DNA of 64,000 nucleotides from Pelobates cultripes (GCA_933207985.1 OW240915.1:279597489-279661488), one strand, 5' to 3'; shown: positions 11,729-22,737, counted from the stretch's first letter. Numbers and translations: made by a program. Notes: a model not told the origin generated them from the sequence alone.

Positions 11729-12478
11729 GTATTATTATTATTATTATTATTGCCATTTATATAGCGCCAACAGATTCCGTAGCGCTTTACAATATTATGA
11801 GAGGGGATTTAACTATAAATAGGACAATTACAAATAAACTTACAGGAACAATAGGTTGAAGAGGACCCTACTCAATCGAGCTTACATTCTATAGGAGGTG
11901 GGGTGTAAAACACATTAGGACAGGAATTTGCAATCAAATAAGGTGGGCTGCCCTTTAGGAGAGGGCAAGAGACGGGTATGTGAGGTAGGGGTTAGTCTTG
12001 GAGGCCATAAGCTTTCCTAAAGAGATGGGTTTTAAGGCACTTCTTAAAAAATGCAAGACTAGGGGAGAGTCTGATGGCGGGAGGCAGGCTATTCCATAGG
12101 AAGGGAGCCGCCCGCGAGAAGTCCTGCAAGCGCGAGTTGGCCGTACGGGTGCGGACAACGGACAGGAGGTGGTCATGGGCAGAGCGGAGAGACCGAGAAG
12201 GGACATACCTGTGGATCTGTGAGGAGATATAAGAGGGGCTAGAGTTGTTCAGTGCTTTATAGGTGTGAGTTAGTGCCTTGAATTGACTCCTATAGCACAC
12301 AGGAAGCCAATGTAAGGACTGGCAGAGGGGTGAGGTGTGAGAGAACCGACTAGAGAGGAAAATCAGTCTAGCAGCAGCGTTCATTACAGACTGTAGGGGT
12401 GCAGTACGGCTTTTGGGAAGACCAAGCAGGAGAGGGTTACAATAATCCATGCGTGAAATTATTAGAGCATGGTAAAGC
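11729..12478 (-). mobile_element. L2-type LINE, 5'-truncated 3' end
   Basis: Read on the minus strand, this is the end of a reverse transcriptase ORF, a short 3' UTR with the GCGCTATATAAATGG-like terminal motif, and an (ATA)n tail (11729-11750 on the + strand). L2-clade LINEs end in short tandem repeats rather than poly(A), and this fits. The upstream part of the element is missing beyond about 12478. Confidence 0.85.
11992..12450 (-). pseudogene. C-terminal part of L2-type LINE reverse transcriptase ORF
   Basis: An open frame of 152 codons whose start is only the first Met inside the fragment. It shows the conserved post-RT region of L2-clade LINE proteins: MDYCNPLLLGLP near residue 1, LQSVMNAAARLI at about 20-31, SLHWLPVCYR at about 46-55 and DFSRAAPFLWNSLP at about 108-121, then LKTHLFRKAY near the end. 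The endonuclease and the palm with its catalytic aspartates are absent, so it encodes nothing active. The same DFSRAAPFL block is found in the fragment at 16137-16580. Confidence 0.85.
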
Positions 12479-12519
12479 CCACCTGATTGGTATTATTGCT
12501 AAACAGGGGCGCCATGGCC

Positions 12520-12897
12520 CTTTAAAAGCCTGACCGGGTCTTTGCAGTATTGGCGATGCTGGGAGGAATTAAGACCCATCCACACCCAATTAATGAGTTA
12601 ATTCCACCTCTAGTGGCTGTCTGTTCCCACTACAGGGACTTCCAGGTCATTAAGCGACTTTTGGTTGCCCAACTGAAGCTGATTGTCCTCATGCTGTGCA
12701 TGAGGACATCCAGCGTCACCTGAATCCCCATAGGACATTGCCTCATGCGTGGCCTGACGGTGGATTGGGAGGAGTGGGTGCTCACCCCGTGCCAGCACCG
12801 AGGGACAACATGCACCATGGGGAGGGAGGGGGTCACTATAGGGAACTATAGTGCCAGGAAAACACTTTGTTTTCTAGGCTCTATAGCTTCCCTTTAA
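12520..12897. mobile_element. TTAA MITE, family A, diverged copy (reverse orientation)
   Basis: The right end is TTCCCTTTAA with TTAA at 12894-12897, preceded by a stem-loop at 12843-12886 (ACTATAGTGCCAGGAAAAC against a GTTTTCTAGGCTCTATAG arm). Interior CCTCTAGTGGCTGTCTG matches the family A block in reverse. The left end is uncertain. Confidence 0.55.
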
Positions 12898-14485
12898 TAC
12901 TCTGCTTTCAGTGTCTCTGCAGAGCTTTATGTGATACATAGATCATAACTCAGCTGCAGTTCTGACTGGAGAACTTGCGGTATCACAGAAATATTTGAAG
13001 TTGCTGCTAAGAGACGTGGTAACTTGTACAGCATGCACGTGGCAAAAAAAACCAGGGAAGCACAGTTAATTCCAACAGCTGAATATTAATGTTAATTCAT
13101 AAATTAATTAATGTTCTCTTCAAACAAAAATAAACGCACACAACAATGTGATGTTTTCCCCGCTAAATATAATTTAATTAATTGTATTACCATATTACAC
13201 AAGTACAGATGCAATAATTATAACTTATTAGGGGATTTCTTATTTTCTGCTTATGTTAAGATGTCGTAGTTTTACAAATCAAATAGCACGGGAAGTGTTG
13301 CTATTAACATTATTGCTATTTTAAAGAGCTTATTGATTTTGGAATTGTACATAAATAGTTAATAACATTGTTTCATCTGATATCCAAACAAGCTGAAAAA
13401 TTAAGAATTCTTTTACCAACGTACAATTAAGACACACTTAAACTATCAGAAAATAAATAGATTTAAAGAAAAAGCACAGAGGTAATTTTAAATGTCTGTA
13501 CAGTAGATATGAAACCGTAAGGTTGCCTCTGGCATATAAATGGTTAATTACTTAAAGTATTTTTTTTACATTTACGCACAGGGTTCTGCTAGACACATTT
13601 ACCAATCTCGTCCGCTGGAGCACATAATACATTCTGGAGTAGTGAGGAAATGATTAATATGTTGCTCTGTATAACAGTTGCTATAAAAAACAATCCATAT
13701 TTGGCATTAGAACAGTATAGATGGTGCAAAATATGTCATACATCTCCCGGAATTTATGGCTGCAGCGAAAATAAAACGAGAATGATAAAGTATTTGAAGA
13801 AGCATCTTTTCTAATGAATTCTTTATGCTCTGTGTGCTCAGTGCAATATCTAATACAGGCGGGCGTCACAGAAGTCACATAATATTTTTATTTAATCATA
13901 AAAATTGATTTTTGTTTCCAATTTATTTTATAATCTTATCATTGGCAGTGATTATTTGCCAGCAGGAAAAATATCGGAGACGACCTTCCATTAAGGGATC
14001 ACAGCTACAATTAAATTAAAACGATAATCCAAGTTAATTATTATTTCCGTGCTTTTTTTTTTACTATTAGTGCATGGAGAGTCAATTTTTCATGAAGAAT
14101 GAACACATTCTGCTGCAATGCAGCATCTATCTAGTTTCACATGAGCATTTAATTTAATATAGAATTGATAGAAGCACATTTTTTTCAGTTATTGAGAGGC
14201 ATATTGCAGTTCAGATGGAATGAACTTTACTTCACAACTTTAAAAAGGTAGAAAATTGCACCGTTAAATTTAGTAGTTTTGTATTCCTCCCCACTGCATT
14301 ACATGCCTTCAGCTGTCCCAGATTTGGTGCGGGCAGTTTCAGTATTAAGCCCCTGTACCTACGTCACGGTTTGGGTTTGTGTTGTTTGGAGACACAGGGG
14401 GACAAATCTCCATTTACTACAGCACAGACATGTTATTAAACACACTTGTACTTTGCAAAGTGATCTGCCCTTTCTAACTTCTTAA
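12898..14485. other. AT-rich non-repeat stretch, no gene
   Basis: No repeat tail, hairpin or coding motif was recognised. Several TTAATTAA/TAATTAAT-type homeodomain-like words cluster at 13065-13200 and 13980-14050. That leaves open a regulatory or conserved noncoding role, but this is speculation without alignment. Confidence 0.4.
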
Positions 14486-14518
14486 GGATGGAGGCAATTG
14501 TCCAAGTTCCAAACCAAA

Positions 14519-14645
14519 CCTCATTGAGCAGGGCCCTCAACCCCTCTGTTCCTGCGTGTCCAACTCTTCTGGTTACAAATACGTGTCTGTTAGTCCACCC
14601 ATTGGAAAAATTGTTGGCACTTTATAAATAATAATAATAATAATG
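14519..14645 (+). mobile_element. L2-type LINE 3' tail (fragment 1)
   Basis: CTCATTGAGCAGGGCCCTCA, then CTGGTTACAAATACGTGTCTG, a diverged GTTGGCACTTTATAAAT motif and a (TAA)n tail. The same order occurs at 16437-16580. Confidence 0.75.
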
Positions 14646-14649
14646 ATTA

Positions 14650-14836
14650 CAAGGACTCTATGAGTACAGTTGTAGGGGTGTGATTTGGGGTGTGGCCAAG
14701 TGTGTGGCCTTTTCTGAGAAATTTTAGGTCACTTTCTGATAACAATTTATGCAACTAATTCAGAACAAGAACAATGTATTTTATTTACACAGATTAATTT
14801 CCTAACACATTTGTTGTAGTTTAAAGACACATTCCT
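14650..14836 (+). repeat. Dispersed repeat B, copy 2
   Basis: Colinear with 2464-2690, sharing TTTCTGAGAAATTTTAGGT and the AACAATGTATTTTATTTACA block. It lies exactly between two L2-type tails. Confidence 0.75.
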
Positions 14837-14920
14837 GTGCGTCCTCACTCATCTGGTTATAATTACGTGTTTGTTAGTCTAGCAATTGTACAGTGCGGCG
14901 GAATTTGTTGGTGCTATATA

Positions 14921-14955
<35 letters not shown>

Positions 14956-14958
14956 GTA
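14826..14958 (+). mobile_element. L2-type LINE 3' tail (fragment 2)
   Basis: CTGGTTATAATTACGTGTTTG, GTGCGGCGGAATTTGTTGG and TGCTATATAAATAATAAT followed by a long (TAA)n array (about 14925-14955). It has the same orientation as fragment 1. Confidence 0.8.
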
Positions 14959-14959
14959 A

Positions 14960-16136
14960 TCTCTTGCTTACCCTTCTTCTATGAAGGTGGTGCAGACTGA
15001 AGAGTCACCCTTGATTCTTTAGCTATGCAAGAATGATCTGAATCTCTGCTGGAGCAGGGAGTCTGGGACATCTTAGATAACTTAAAGTATAGTTCCTCCA
15101 CTCAGTGATTTTATACTTCTCAGGGAACCCACACCCACACTGAAACAATGAATACCCAACTCATAATAATTAGACATGCAACAATGGTGCTAAATATACT
15201 AAATATAGTCAAATGCAAATAAAATGCAATGCAACATAATAACAATAGGAATTGTATGACTATCACTATAAATGCTGCTGTTTGTTACTTTCCTCGATAA
15301 CCCTCTAATGCATCATGTAAAAGAGTGAAAAAATAGTTACAATATAATCAAATGGACAAATGGCCCTCTATTTGCAGGACACCCTTCTCCTAATTGAACT
15401 GCAAAACATTGTACAGTCTTTTTGTAGATGATGAACGTTGGGACTCTTGGTGAGATGTAGATAGTGTTATCATTTTAAGTGTGAATGGTAAAATGTCAAT
15501 GTCCCGCTATCTGAATCCTCCTGATTTGTAAAAGGCCTGGTCCTATGGCTTCACTTCTTCCACTACACAATCACTGTTCACAGGGCAGGGTACATGCAAC
15601 TGGCACACTGGATGCTGGGTCCTCCAGAAGAATATAGGGACACTCTAACCTAACTAAATATACAGCACAGAGGTTTGGAGACACTAGATTCTTGCTCCAG
15701 GAGTGAGTTAAACTTTAACTAGAATCTTTCGGGATTCTGCATGTGGTAGGTAATGTAGCCTCCTCACACTTGAGTTTTGGTAGTTCTTCAACAGCAGCTT
15801 ACCAAAGCATAGCTGTAGCTGCTTGTTGCTGTGGTATTGAGCTGGGGTTTCACAGAATGCCAAGTCCTAGATGTGGCCTTTTTAGCTTCTGTCAGCGTCA
15901 AACATCCAGCTCTCACCAGTTCCATACTTCTCAACTTCAGAGTCCTGTGAAGAAAGACACTGGTGGGAGAGGAAAAAGGGGGCTGACCAGTAAAGTGATT
16001 CACATCACTAGCTCCAAGGATGCAGGCCTACCTCGAAAGGCTGGGTCCGCTCATAGAATTTAGAGGTCAGCCTAGTGTGAATGCATTTACCTAACAACAG
16101 AATGACATAGGGTTACATCTAGACAGATATATTCAG
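14960..16136. other. Unrecognised sequence, no gene
   Basis: Moderately GC-balanced sequence. A 106-codon frame at 15743-16063 has no recognisable domain and is probably chance. It could be an old transposon interior, but no diagnostic end was found. Confidence 0.4.
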
Positions 16137-16580
16137 GGGCGTACCTTACGATCTGCTGAAGACTTACGTCTATCTTCTGTCTGTACTCCCACCTCTGATG
16201 CTCGCCTTCTAGATTTCTCGAGGGCTGCACCGTTCCTGTTGAACTCGCTTCCCTCCTCCGTTAGATGCTCACCCAGTCTCCACTCCTTCAAAAAATCGTT
16301 AAAAACCCACTTCTTCATAAAAGCGTATCAATTAAACTGTTAATAGCTCCTGACTGATTCCTCTTCTGCAACTGTCACTAGTCTAATACTATCCTTACCT
16401 TTTTGTGTAATTTTTACCTCACTACCTCTAGCATGTAAGCTCATTGAGCAGGGCCCTCAACCCCTCTGTTACTGTGTGTCCAACTTGTCTGGTTACAACT
16501 ACATGTCTGTTTGTCCACCCATTGTAAAGCGCTGTGGAATTTGACGGCGCTCTATAAATATAATAATAATAACAATAATA
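16137..16580 (+). mobile_element. L2-type LINE, 5'-truncated 3' end with RT remnant
   Basis: About 16197-16325 translates on the + strand to DFSRAAPFLLNSLPSS followed by a KKSLKTHFFIKAYQ-like end. This is the same C-terminal reverse transcriptase block as in the L2 fragment at 11992-12450. It is followed by the 3' UTR (GTAAGCTCATTGAGCAGGGC, CTGGTTACAACTACATGTCTG, GTAAAGCGCTGTGGAATTTG) and a (TAA)n tail. The catalytic part is missing. Confidence 0.85.
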
Positions 16581-16654
16581 GAGCTTTTGGCACCCGGGAC
16601 AGATCCTATATTTGGCATCCCAACTAACTTTAAAATGTAAAAACGCTAAAACTT

Positions 16655-16945
16655 TTAATGTATTTAGCACGCAGCAGTGTTTGTGTATTTTTTTAATCTA
16701 TTTAGCACTGAGCAGTGTTTGTGGGTTTGAAGCATGTTTTTGTATGGAGTATGTGTGAGTGACTATAGGGGTGTGTTTTTATGTAGTGTTGGCATTTAAA
16801 TACAGGCGTGCATTTGTGTGTAGTGTGGTTTTTGAATACAGTGGTGTGTTTATATATAATGGTGGTGTTTTAATACAGAGGTGTGTTTATATGCAGTGGT
16901 GGTGTTTGAATGCAGGGGTGTATTTGTGTGTAGTGTTGGCAAGAT
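16655..16945. repeat. GT-rich minisatellite
   Basis: Loosely repeated units built on GGGGTGTGTTTATATGCAGTGG and GTGTTTGAATACAG, roughly 40 bp each, preceded by two copies of TATTTAGCAC(G/T)(C/G)AGCAGTGTTTGTG. Confidence 0.6.
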
Positions 16946-16954
16946 GCTGAGATG

Positions 16955-17090
16955 TATGCACATATACACATACACACACTGACACACATTCAGGAACATA
17001 GACACACAAATACAGACACACATACAGATCCACAGACACACATACAGATGAATAGACACACATACAGATGCACAGAAACAGGTACACAGT
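16955..17090. repeat. CA-rich degenerate tandem repeat
   Basis: ACACACATACAGAT and GACACACA phrases repeat about every 25-35 bp. Confidence 0.6.
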
Positions 17091-17157
17091 GCGTATGATG
17101 TGTATAGTGGATGTTAAGTGTGTGTGTGTGTATGGTGGATGCAAAGTGTACACAGGG

Positions 17158-17262
17158 ACATCACTAAGGGGGGGGGGGGAGAAAGAGAGGGCCATGCCCC
17201 TGCCCCCACACATCATGCAGTGCCCCCCTTTGTACCTGAAATTAAAATTGAAGTCAGGAGCA
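17158..17262 (+). repeat. Dispersed repeat D, copy 1
   Basis: CATCACTAAGG then a G run, GAGGGCCATGCCCC, CAGTGCCCCCCTTTGTACC and AAATTGAAGTC. A second direct copy at 20311-20405 abuts the Tc1-like element. Confidence 0.75.
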
Positions 17263-18777
17263 CTGAATCTCCCTTCACAATCTGCAGCACTGTCACTGTG
17301 GAACTGAGGGGGCACTGTGCTGAGAGGACTTCCTCCTGGGACACAGAGAGCAGCGCTGTGTGTGTATGGGCAAATCTGTGTATGGGTCAGTCTGTGGGTG
17401 TGTATGGGTCAGTCTGTGTAAGTGGTTGAGCTCCAAGAGAGATACCTCTCATCTAGTGACCTCCCCTGTACCCAGTGGATTGGTAGCCTTCTCAACCACT
17501 GTGGATCTGATTGTGCTACCCCCTCCCTGCAAGGTAAGATCAGGGAAAGGGGAATATTTATATATTTTTTAAAAACAATTTATTAAATTAATTCAAGTAA
17601 AAATTGTAACGTTTTTCCCTATCTCACTCTCTACACCCCCCTAAACACAGTACACCCTCAAAGACAGTGAACCCCTCACATACAGTACACTCCCACTAAC
17701 ACAGAGTACACCTTTGCATACACATACAGTGTACCCCTCACACACATCTCTTCACCCCCACGCACACCATTTCACACCAAATCTCATATAATAACTACAG
17801 GTCCTTGATAAGCACACAATGCAACCCCAATACACATACACTCATAATGCAGCTCCTAGATGCACATGCACACACTTTACAGGCCCTTTCAGCACACACA
17901 CACAATCACAAAAGCTCCTATACGTGAGCATGCGCTCCCACTACAGCCCCTAGTTACACATAGTACACCATAAACAGACTCCTCTATACACACACTTCAC
18001 CACAGCCCCTTCTAAACACCATGGAAAATTATCTTGCATCTCCTGAAAAGGTTTTCCAGTTTCTATGAAAAGGTGTCTTGCCTGTAATAGGAAGGCGCAG
18101 CGTTGGAACTACAGAGAGTGCTGGTGTTGCGGTTACACCGGGGCCCATTGAGTGGCCCATGCAGTTAGGGTCACCCGATGGGCATGTGTCTTCAGGGCCC
18201 CAAAACAGTTTTTGCACCAGGGCCCACTCTATGTTAGTTCTGCCACTGTGCAGCAGCTTCCCCGGTACACAAGCTCTGCCCCTGCATGGAAGATCGACTC
18301 CCCGTACGCAAGCTCCTCCCCCAATCGCTGACTGAGAAACACTGACAGACAAACACACATTCTGACAGACATACAGTGACAGGCACACACTTCCTGACTG
18401 AGACACACACTGACTGAGACACACACACACTGAGACACATACACTTTTTCTGACACACTCAAAAATTGCTATTTTTAGTTTAATTTAAATCTACCCAGCC
18501 TCCCTACCTTTGGGAGAGCTGAGTTGATCTTTCCTTGGCATCCAGTGTGTTCTCTCAATCTTCCTGCAGCTTCTCTCTGCTCCTCTGCACGCTCTATGTA
18601 GTGATGCCGGGGGCAGAGTGTCGTCATGTCACTAAACAACATGCAATGGAGTAGAGAGGAACTGCAGGAAGGTTACTGCTACCTCCCGCGCCGCATGCAT
18701 GCTTCCTGTGGCGGCCGGCTTAAGTGTTTCCTGCACGGTTTAGCAAAGGGCTGGCAAATGCCGGACGCCAGGGTATG
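17263..18777. other. C/A-rich and GC-rich repeat debris, no gene
   Basis: 17600-18010 is a degenerate C/A-rich tandem region (CACTCCC, ACACAGTACACCC). 18093-18260 resembles 11641-11728. 18330-18450 is rich in CTGACTGAGACACACAC units. Overlapping minus-strand frames here are low-complexity artefacts. The Tc1-like element is inserted at its right edge. Confidence 0.5.
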
Positions 18778-18779
18778 TA

Positions 18780-18991
18780 CAGGGAGTGCAGAATTATTAG
18801 GCAAGTTGTATTTTTGAGGATTAATTTTATTATTGAACAACAACCATGTTCTCAATGAACCCAAAAAACTCATTAATATCAAAGCTGAATATTTTTGGAA
18901 GTAGTTTTTAGTTTGTTTTTAGTTATAGCTATGTTAGGGGGATATCTGTGTGTGCAGGTGACTATTACTGTGCATAATTATTAGGCAACTT
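18780..18991. repeat. Left terminal inverted repeat with two transposase-site-like direct repeats
   Basis: The outer motif GTGCAGAATTATTAGGCAAG is near 18786 and the inner GTGCATAATTATTAGGCAAC at 18970-18991. The outer/inner pair is what IR/DR Tc1 elements use as transposase binding sites (family knowledge). Confidence 0.8.
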
Positions 18992-19107
18992 AACAAAAAA
19001 CAAATATATACCCATTTCAATTATTTATTATTACCAGTGAAACCAATATAACATCTCAACATTCACAAATATACATTTCTGACATTCAAAAACAAAACAA
19101 AAACAAA

Positions 19108-20124
19108 TCAGTGACCAATATAGCCACCTTTCTTTGCAAGGACACTCAAAAGCCTGCCATCCATGGATTCTGTCAGTGTTTTGATCTGTTCACCATCAAC
19201 ATTGCGTGCAGCAGCAACCACAGCCTCCCAGACACTGTTCAGAGAGGTGTACTGTTTTCCCTCCTTGTAAATCTCACATTTGATGATGGACCACAGGTTC
19301 TCAATGGGGTTCAGATCAGGTGAACAAGGAGGCCATGTCATTAGATTTTCTTCTTTTATACCCTTTCTTGCCAGCCACGCTGTGGAGTACTTGGACGCGT
19401 GTGATGGAGCATTGTCCTGCATGAAAATCATGTTTTTCTTGAAGGATGCAGACTTCTTCCTGTACCACTGCTTGAAGAAGGTGTCTTCCAGGAACTGGCA
19501 GTAGGACTGGGAGTTGAGCTTGACTCCATCCTCAACCCGAAAAGGCCCCACAAGCTCATCTTTGATGATACCAGCCCAAACCAGTACTCCACCTCCACCT
19601 TGCTGGCGTCTGAGTCGGACTGGAGCTCTCTGCCCTTTACCAATCCAGCCACGGGCCCATCCATCTGGCCCATCAAGACTCACTCTCATTTCATCAGTCC
19701 ATAAAACCTTAGAAAAATCAGTCTTGAGATATTTCTTGGCCCAGTCTTGACGTTTCAGCTTGTGTGTCTTGTTCAGTGGTGGTCGTCTTTCAGCCTTTCT
19801 TACCTTGGCCATGTCTCTGAGTATTGCACACCTTGTGCTTTTGGGCACTCCAGTGATGTTGCAGCTCTGAAATATGGCCAAACTGGTGGCAAGTGGCATC
19901 GTGGCAGCTGCACGCTTGACTTTTCTCAGTTCATGGGCAGTTATTTTGCGCCTTGGTTTTTCCACACGCTTCTTGCGACCCTGTTGACTATTTTGAATGA
20001 AACGCTTGATTGTTCGATGATCACGCTTCAGAAGCTTTGCAATTTTAAGAGTGCTGCATCCCTCTGCAAGATATCTCACTATTTTTGACTTTTCTGAGCC
20101 TGTCAAGTCCTTCTTTTGACTCAT
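19108..20124 (-). CDS. Tc1/mariner transposase, DD37E, intact 338 residues
   Basis: This enzyme would cut and paste the surrounding transposon at TA dinucleotides in the nucleus. Residues 1-45 form a helix-turn-helix (EKSKIVRYLAEGCSTLKIAK). A basic GRKKRVEKPRRK stretch at 49-60 and a second helix-turn-helix follow to about 110. The RNase H-fold catalytic triad is complete: D144 in LWTDEMRVSL, D237 in MQDNAPSH and E275 in NPIENLW. Exactly 37 residues separate the second D from E, hence DD37E rather than the DD34E of Sleeping Beauty and other typical Tc1 elements. That spacing is reported for the TRT group of vertebrate Tc1-like transposons. Length is normal and there is no stop or frameshift. 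The ATG at 20122-20124 lies 17 bp inside the inner inverted repeat, the expected position. Expression is unknown. Confidence 0.93.
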   Translation of the reverse strand: MSQKKDLTGSEKSKIVRYLAEGCSTLKIAKLLKRDHRTIKRFIQNSQQGRKKRVEKPRRKITAHELRKVKRAAATMPLATSLAIFQSCNITGVPKSTRCAILRDMAKVRKAERRPPLNKTHKLKRQDWAKKYLKTDFSKVLWTDEMRVSLDGPDGWARGWIGKGQRAPVRLRRQQGGGGVLVWAGIIKDELVGPFRVEDGVKLNSQSYCQFLEDTFFKQWYRKKSASFKKNMIFMQDNAPSHASKYSTAWLARKGIKEENLMTWPPCSPDLNPIENLWSIIKCEIYKEGKQYTSLNSVWEAVVAAARNVDGEQIKTLTESMDGRLLSVLAKKGGYIGH

Positions 20125-20140
20125 TTTGCCAAAGGAAAGG

Positions 20141-20162
20141 AAGTTGCCTAATAATTATGCAC
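20141..20162. repeat. Right inner inverted-repeat motif of the Tc1-like element
   Basis: AAGTTGCCTAATAATTATGC is the reverse complement of the left inner motif at 18970-18991. The outer partner expected further right is missing. Confidence 0.85.
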
Positions 20163-20310
20163 ACCTGATATAGGGTGTTGATGTCATTAGACCACACCCC
20201 TTCTCATTACAGAGATGCACATCACCTAATATGCTTAATTGGTAGTAGGCTTTCGAGCCTATACAGCTTGGAGTAAGACAACATGCATAAAGAGGATGAT
20301 GTGGTCAAAA

Positions 20311-20405
20311 GGGGCATCACTAAGGGGGGGGGGGGCATAGAGGGCCATGCCCCCCCTACATCATGTAGTGCCCCCCTTTGTACCCCGCAATTGAAATTGA
20401 AGTCT
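20311..20405 (+). repeat. Dispersed repeat D, copy 2
   Basis: GCATCACTAAGG plus a G run, GAGGGCCATGCCCCCC and GTAGTGCCCCCCTTTGTACC match 17158-17262 in direct orientation. Its first base coincides with the point where the Tc1-like right arm is cut off. Confidence 0.8.
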
Positions 20406-22112
20406 AGGTCACAGATAGTATCATGAAACAAATAAAGAAGGTAACGATATATAGGGTTAGCTTCTCTCCCTTGAAATCTAACTAGATAAGTATTGGAGAT
20501 AAGAAATGAAAGGAAATGTCAAGGTTAAATCATAGTTCAAACAAAAATGCTTATATGTCACAAAAATGCTTATATGTTACAAACAACCCTACACGCGTTT
20601 CTGTGCAAACCCATGTGCACCTTCATCAGGGGTAAAAGATGAACTAAGTGTGGCCTGCCTTATATTGGAATATCCCATGTGGAGGTAATCAGTATTATCC
20701 AATTATTCAAATGTACGTCATTCAAAGTACGTGATTACGAATGGACTTACGTCATCCTACTAGGTACTGCCCACCAAGGAAGAAGTAATAGCCGATCATA
20801 AGTATCTGGGGATGTGTCCAGGATAATCATGAATGGATTATGTCATAACTGTGTACTTAAGTCAGGGGGGGATCCAGGGGCATGATAAAAATCACCAGAT
20901 CTCATCTGTATATTGAAATTTTTTTGGATTGTTAGGACTATGTCCTTATAGATTACTATAATGATAAGATAAGGTTTCTCAAAGGGAAGATCTCGAGGTG
21001 ACCCCGAAGTGGGGTTGATCAAAGCGAGGGATTAAAGGTCCCTCACTCCAACTATGAGGGAACCACATCAGGACACCCCCATGTTGATATCCATTATGCA
21101 AGGTGTCAATAATATAGCCACGAGAGTGTGATCGTACAGCCCGAGAAAAAGGCAGATAAATACATACATCAGTCCTTATCGAAAATGCCTGATAAAATTA
21201 AAGAGGTTCTTTGCTTTTTTAATAAATACTATAAACTTGGGCATGCCTCTCAGCTAGAAGAGTTTCTTCAAGCCCCCCTCTTACTCATCTCAGATTCAGA
21301 ACAGTTCACAAATGACAGAAACAGGACATCTCCAGGAGAGAGAAAATCTACACATTGATCAGACATGTACATTTCCAACATTGCTTAATTTTTATATACA
21401 TGAAGGTCACATTGCTCCCATACGGCCCCTCAGCCAACCTCTTTTACTAAACTAATAACTTATTTGGAAATTACACACAGAATACTAAATTTGCTCTGCA
21501 ACACATACATATACAATATATACAGTACATTTAGCAGCATACCTTATGCCTAAGGGAACATTAAACGCAATAACAACCAACCACCTAAAGTGCATTCATA
21601 TCTGCAATAACTGAATACTAACAGTAAGCAAGAGAGGCTGAGATAAAAAAAAAGTTGCATAGTGTGAGCCTTTGGTGGTTTTCATTTGTATCTTCACAAG
21701 GGACGGCATACTGTAAGGAAGCCAGCTGTTTGTGTGCTGAATGATGCTGGATAGATATGTGTGCTTCAACTAATAGGAAAGTGTTAATGGTGACACATGA
21801 ACTGCATGGACAGCATTGTCATCACACATGAACTGATCCAGATGGTTAACTTTTTAACTGGTTGTAAACCAATGCTTCCTAAAAAATTAACTTAGGTGAT
21901 CAGCTTATCACCACTAGATCTTCTTAGGCCAATGTACAGATGTATTGTTGCTCCTGTAGCTAATTTGATATTAATAATCATAGCTATTAACATATTACCA
22001 TAACCAGACTTTAACCATTTATTTGGTCATTTAGTTGACTCGTTCTACCTACTCATCCGCCGCTGTGACACTAACTCTGCTATAGTTACAGTTGGATTAC
22101 TTTAGCCTAAGT
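20406..22112. other. Unclassified repeat-like and AT-rich sequence
   Basis: About 20590-20640 contains ACACGCGTTTCTGTGC followed by CTTCATCAGGGG, a core seen in other frog-type repeats (compare 55190-55220). A 76-codon frame at 21128-21358 has no recognisable domain. The rest is AT-rich and featureless. Confidence 0.4.
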
Positions 22113-22248
22113 CAGGGATAGGCAACCTTTGGCACTCCAGATGTTGTGGACTATATCCTCCCTAATGCTCTTACATTCAGAATGCTGGCAAAGCATCATG
22201 GGAGGTGTAGTCCAAAACATCTGGAGTGCCAAAGGTTGCCTATGCCTG
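22113..22248. mobile_element. 136-bp foldback (MITE-like) repeat C
   Basis: The left arm GGCAACCTTTGGCACTCCAG, running on through ATGTTGTGGACTA, is the inverse of the right arm TAGTCCAAAACATCTGGAGTGCC, which is followed by AAAGGTTGCC. Arms are about 45 bp and the centre holds GCATTCTGAATG-like words. A decayed part copy lies at 24638-24715. Confidence 0.85.
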
Positions 22249-22737
22249 TTTTATGTTTTTGCAACTTAAATGAATTTCTCTAAAGTTTGGAATTTAGTGA
22301 ATAACCCTGGATATATTAAGTATTAATGAGGTTTAGGGATTAATATACTTATTAGCACCTATTTTAATTGAATTATCGGTGTTTGATATGTTTCAATGTC
22401 TTTACGATCACTAATAAATATTTATTGAGCCAATTAGTAATCATGGCTCTCCTGTAATAAAGGGGAAAACCTTTATTTTGTGCTTTATTAATATCCACGT
22501 ACACTGGTTACTATTATTTATTAAACCTTTTAGCTCTTGATGGGCCCTGGTGTAACCGCAACACCACCACCACACTGTACACATTGACGACCATTTTAGT
22601 TTTTTTGTGAGTTGGTGTTCCACACATTGTATTACCATAACATGGATTAAATTGAATGTGCTATGGAGCCTGCCTTTTAATGAGGTCATGGGGCAATATG
22701 TCAGACAACACTAGAGAGGTCTATGATGGCTATGAAT
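22249..22737. other. AT-rich sequence, nothing recognised
   Basis: No gene. GATGGGCCCTGGTGTAACCG at about 22538 may be a scrap of the GC-rich repeat seen at 18120. Confidence 0.45.

Larger units (their letters stand above)
18778..20310 (-). mobile_element. Tc1-like (DD37E, TRT-type) IR/DR transposon, one terminus lost
   Basis: The left end is intact: target TA at 18778-18779, then CAGGGAGTGCAGAATTATTAGG. A second, inner copy of the motif lies at 18970-18991, so the left arm is about 210 bp with two direct repeats (IR/DR layout). On the right the inner copy is present inverted at 20141-20162. The arm then runs to about 20310, where dispersed repeat D begins abruptly with no outer copy of the terminal motif. 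Roughly the last 35 bp appear lost, estimated from the layout of the left arm. The element carries an intact transposase but probably cannot be mobilised itself. Confidence 0.88.

Noticed and set aside
18029..18462. Several overlapping minus-strand frames rich in Cys, Val and Ser
   Set aside because: They are translations of CTGACTGAGACACACAC-type low-complexity DNA.
21128..21358. 76-codon open frame
   Set aside because: No domain, no repeat-family match recognised, and a length expected by chance.
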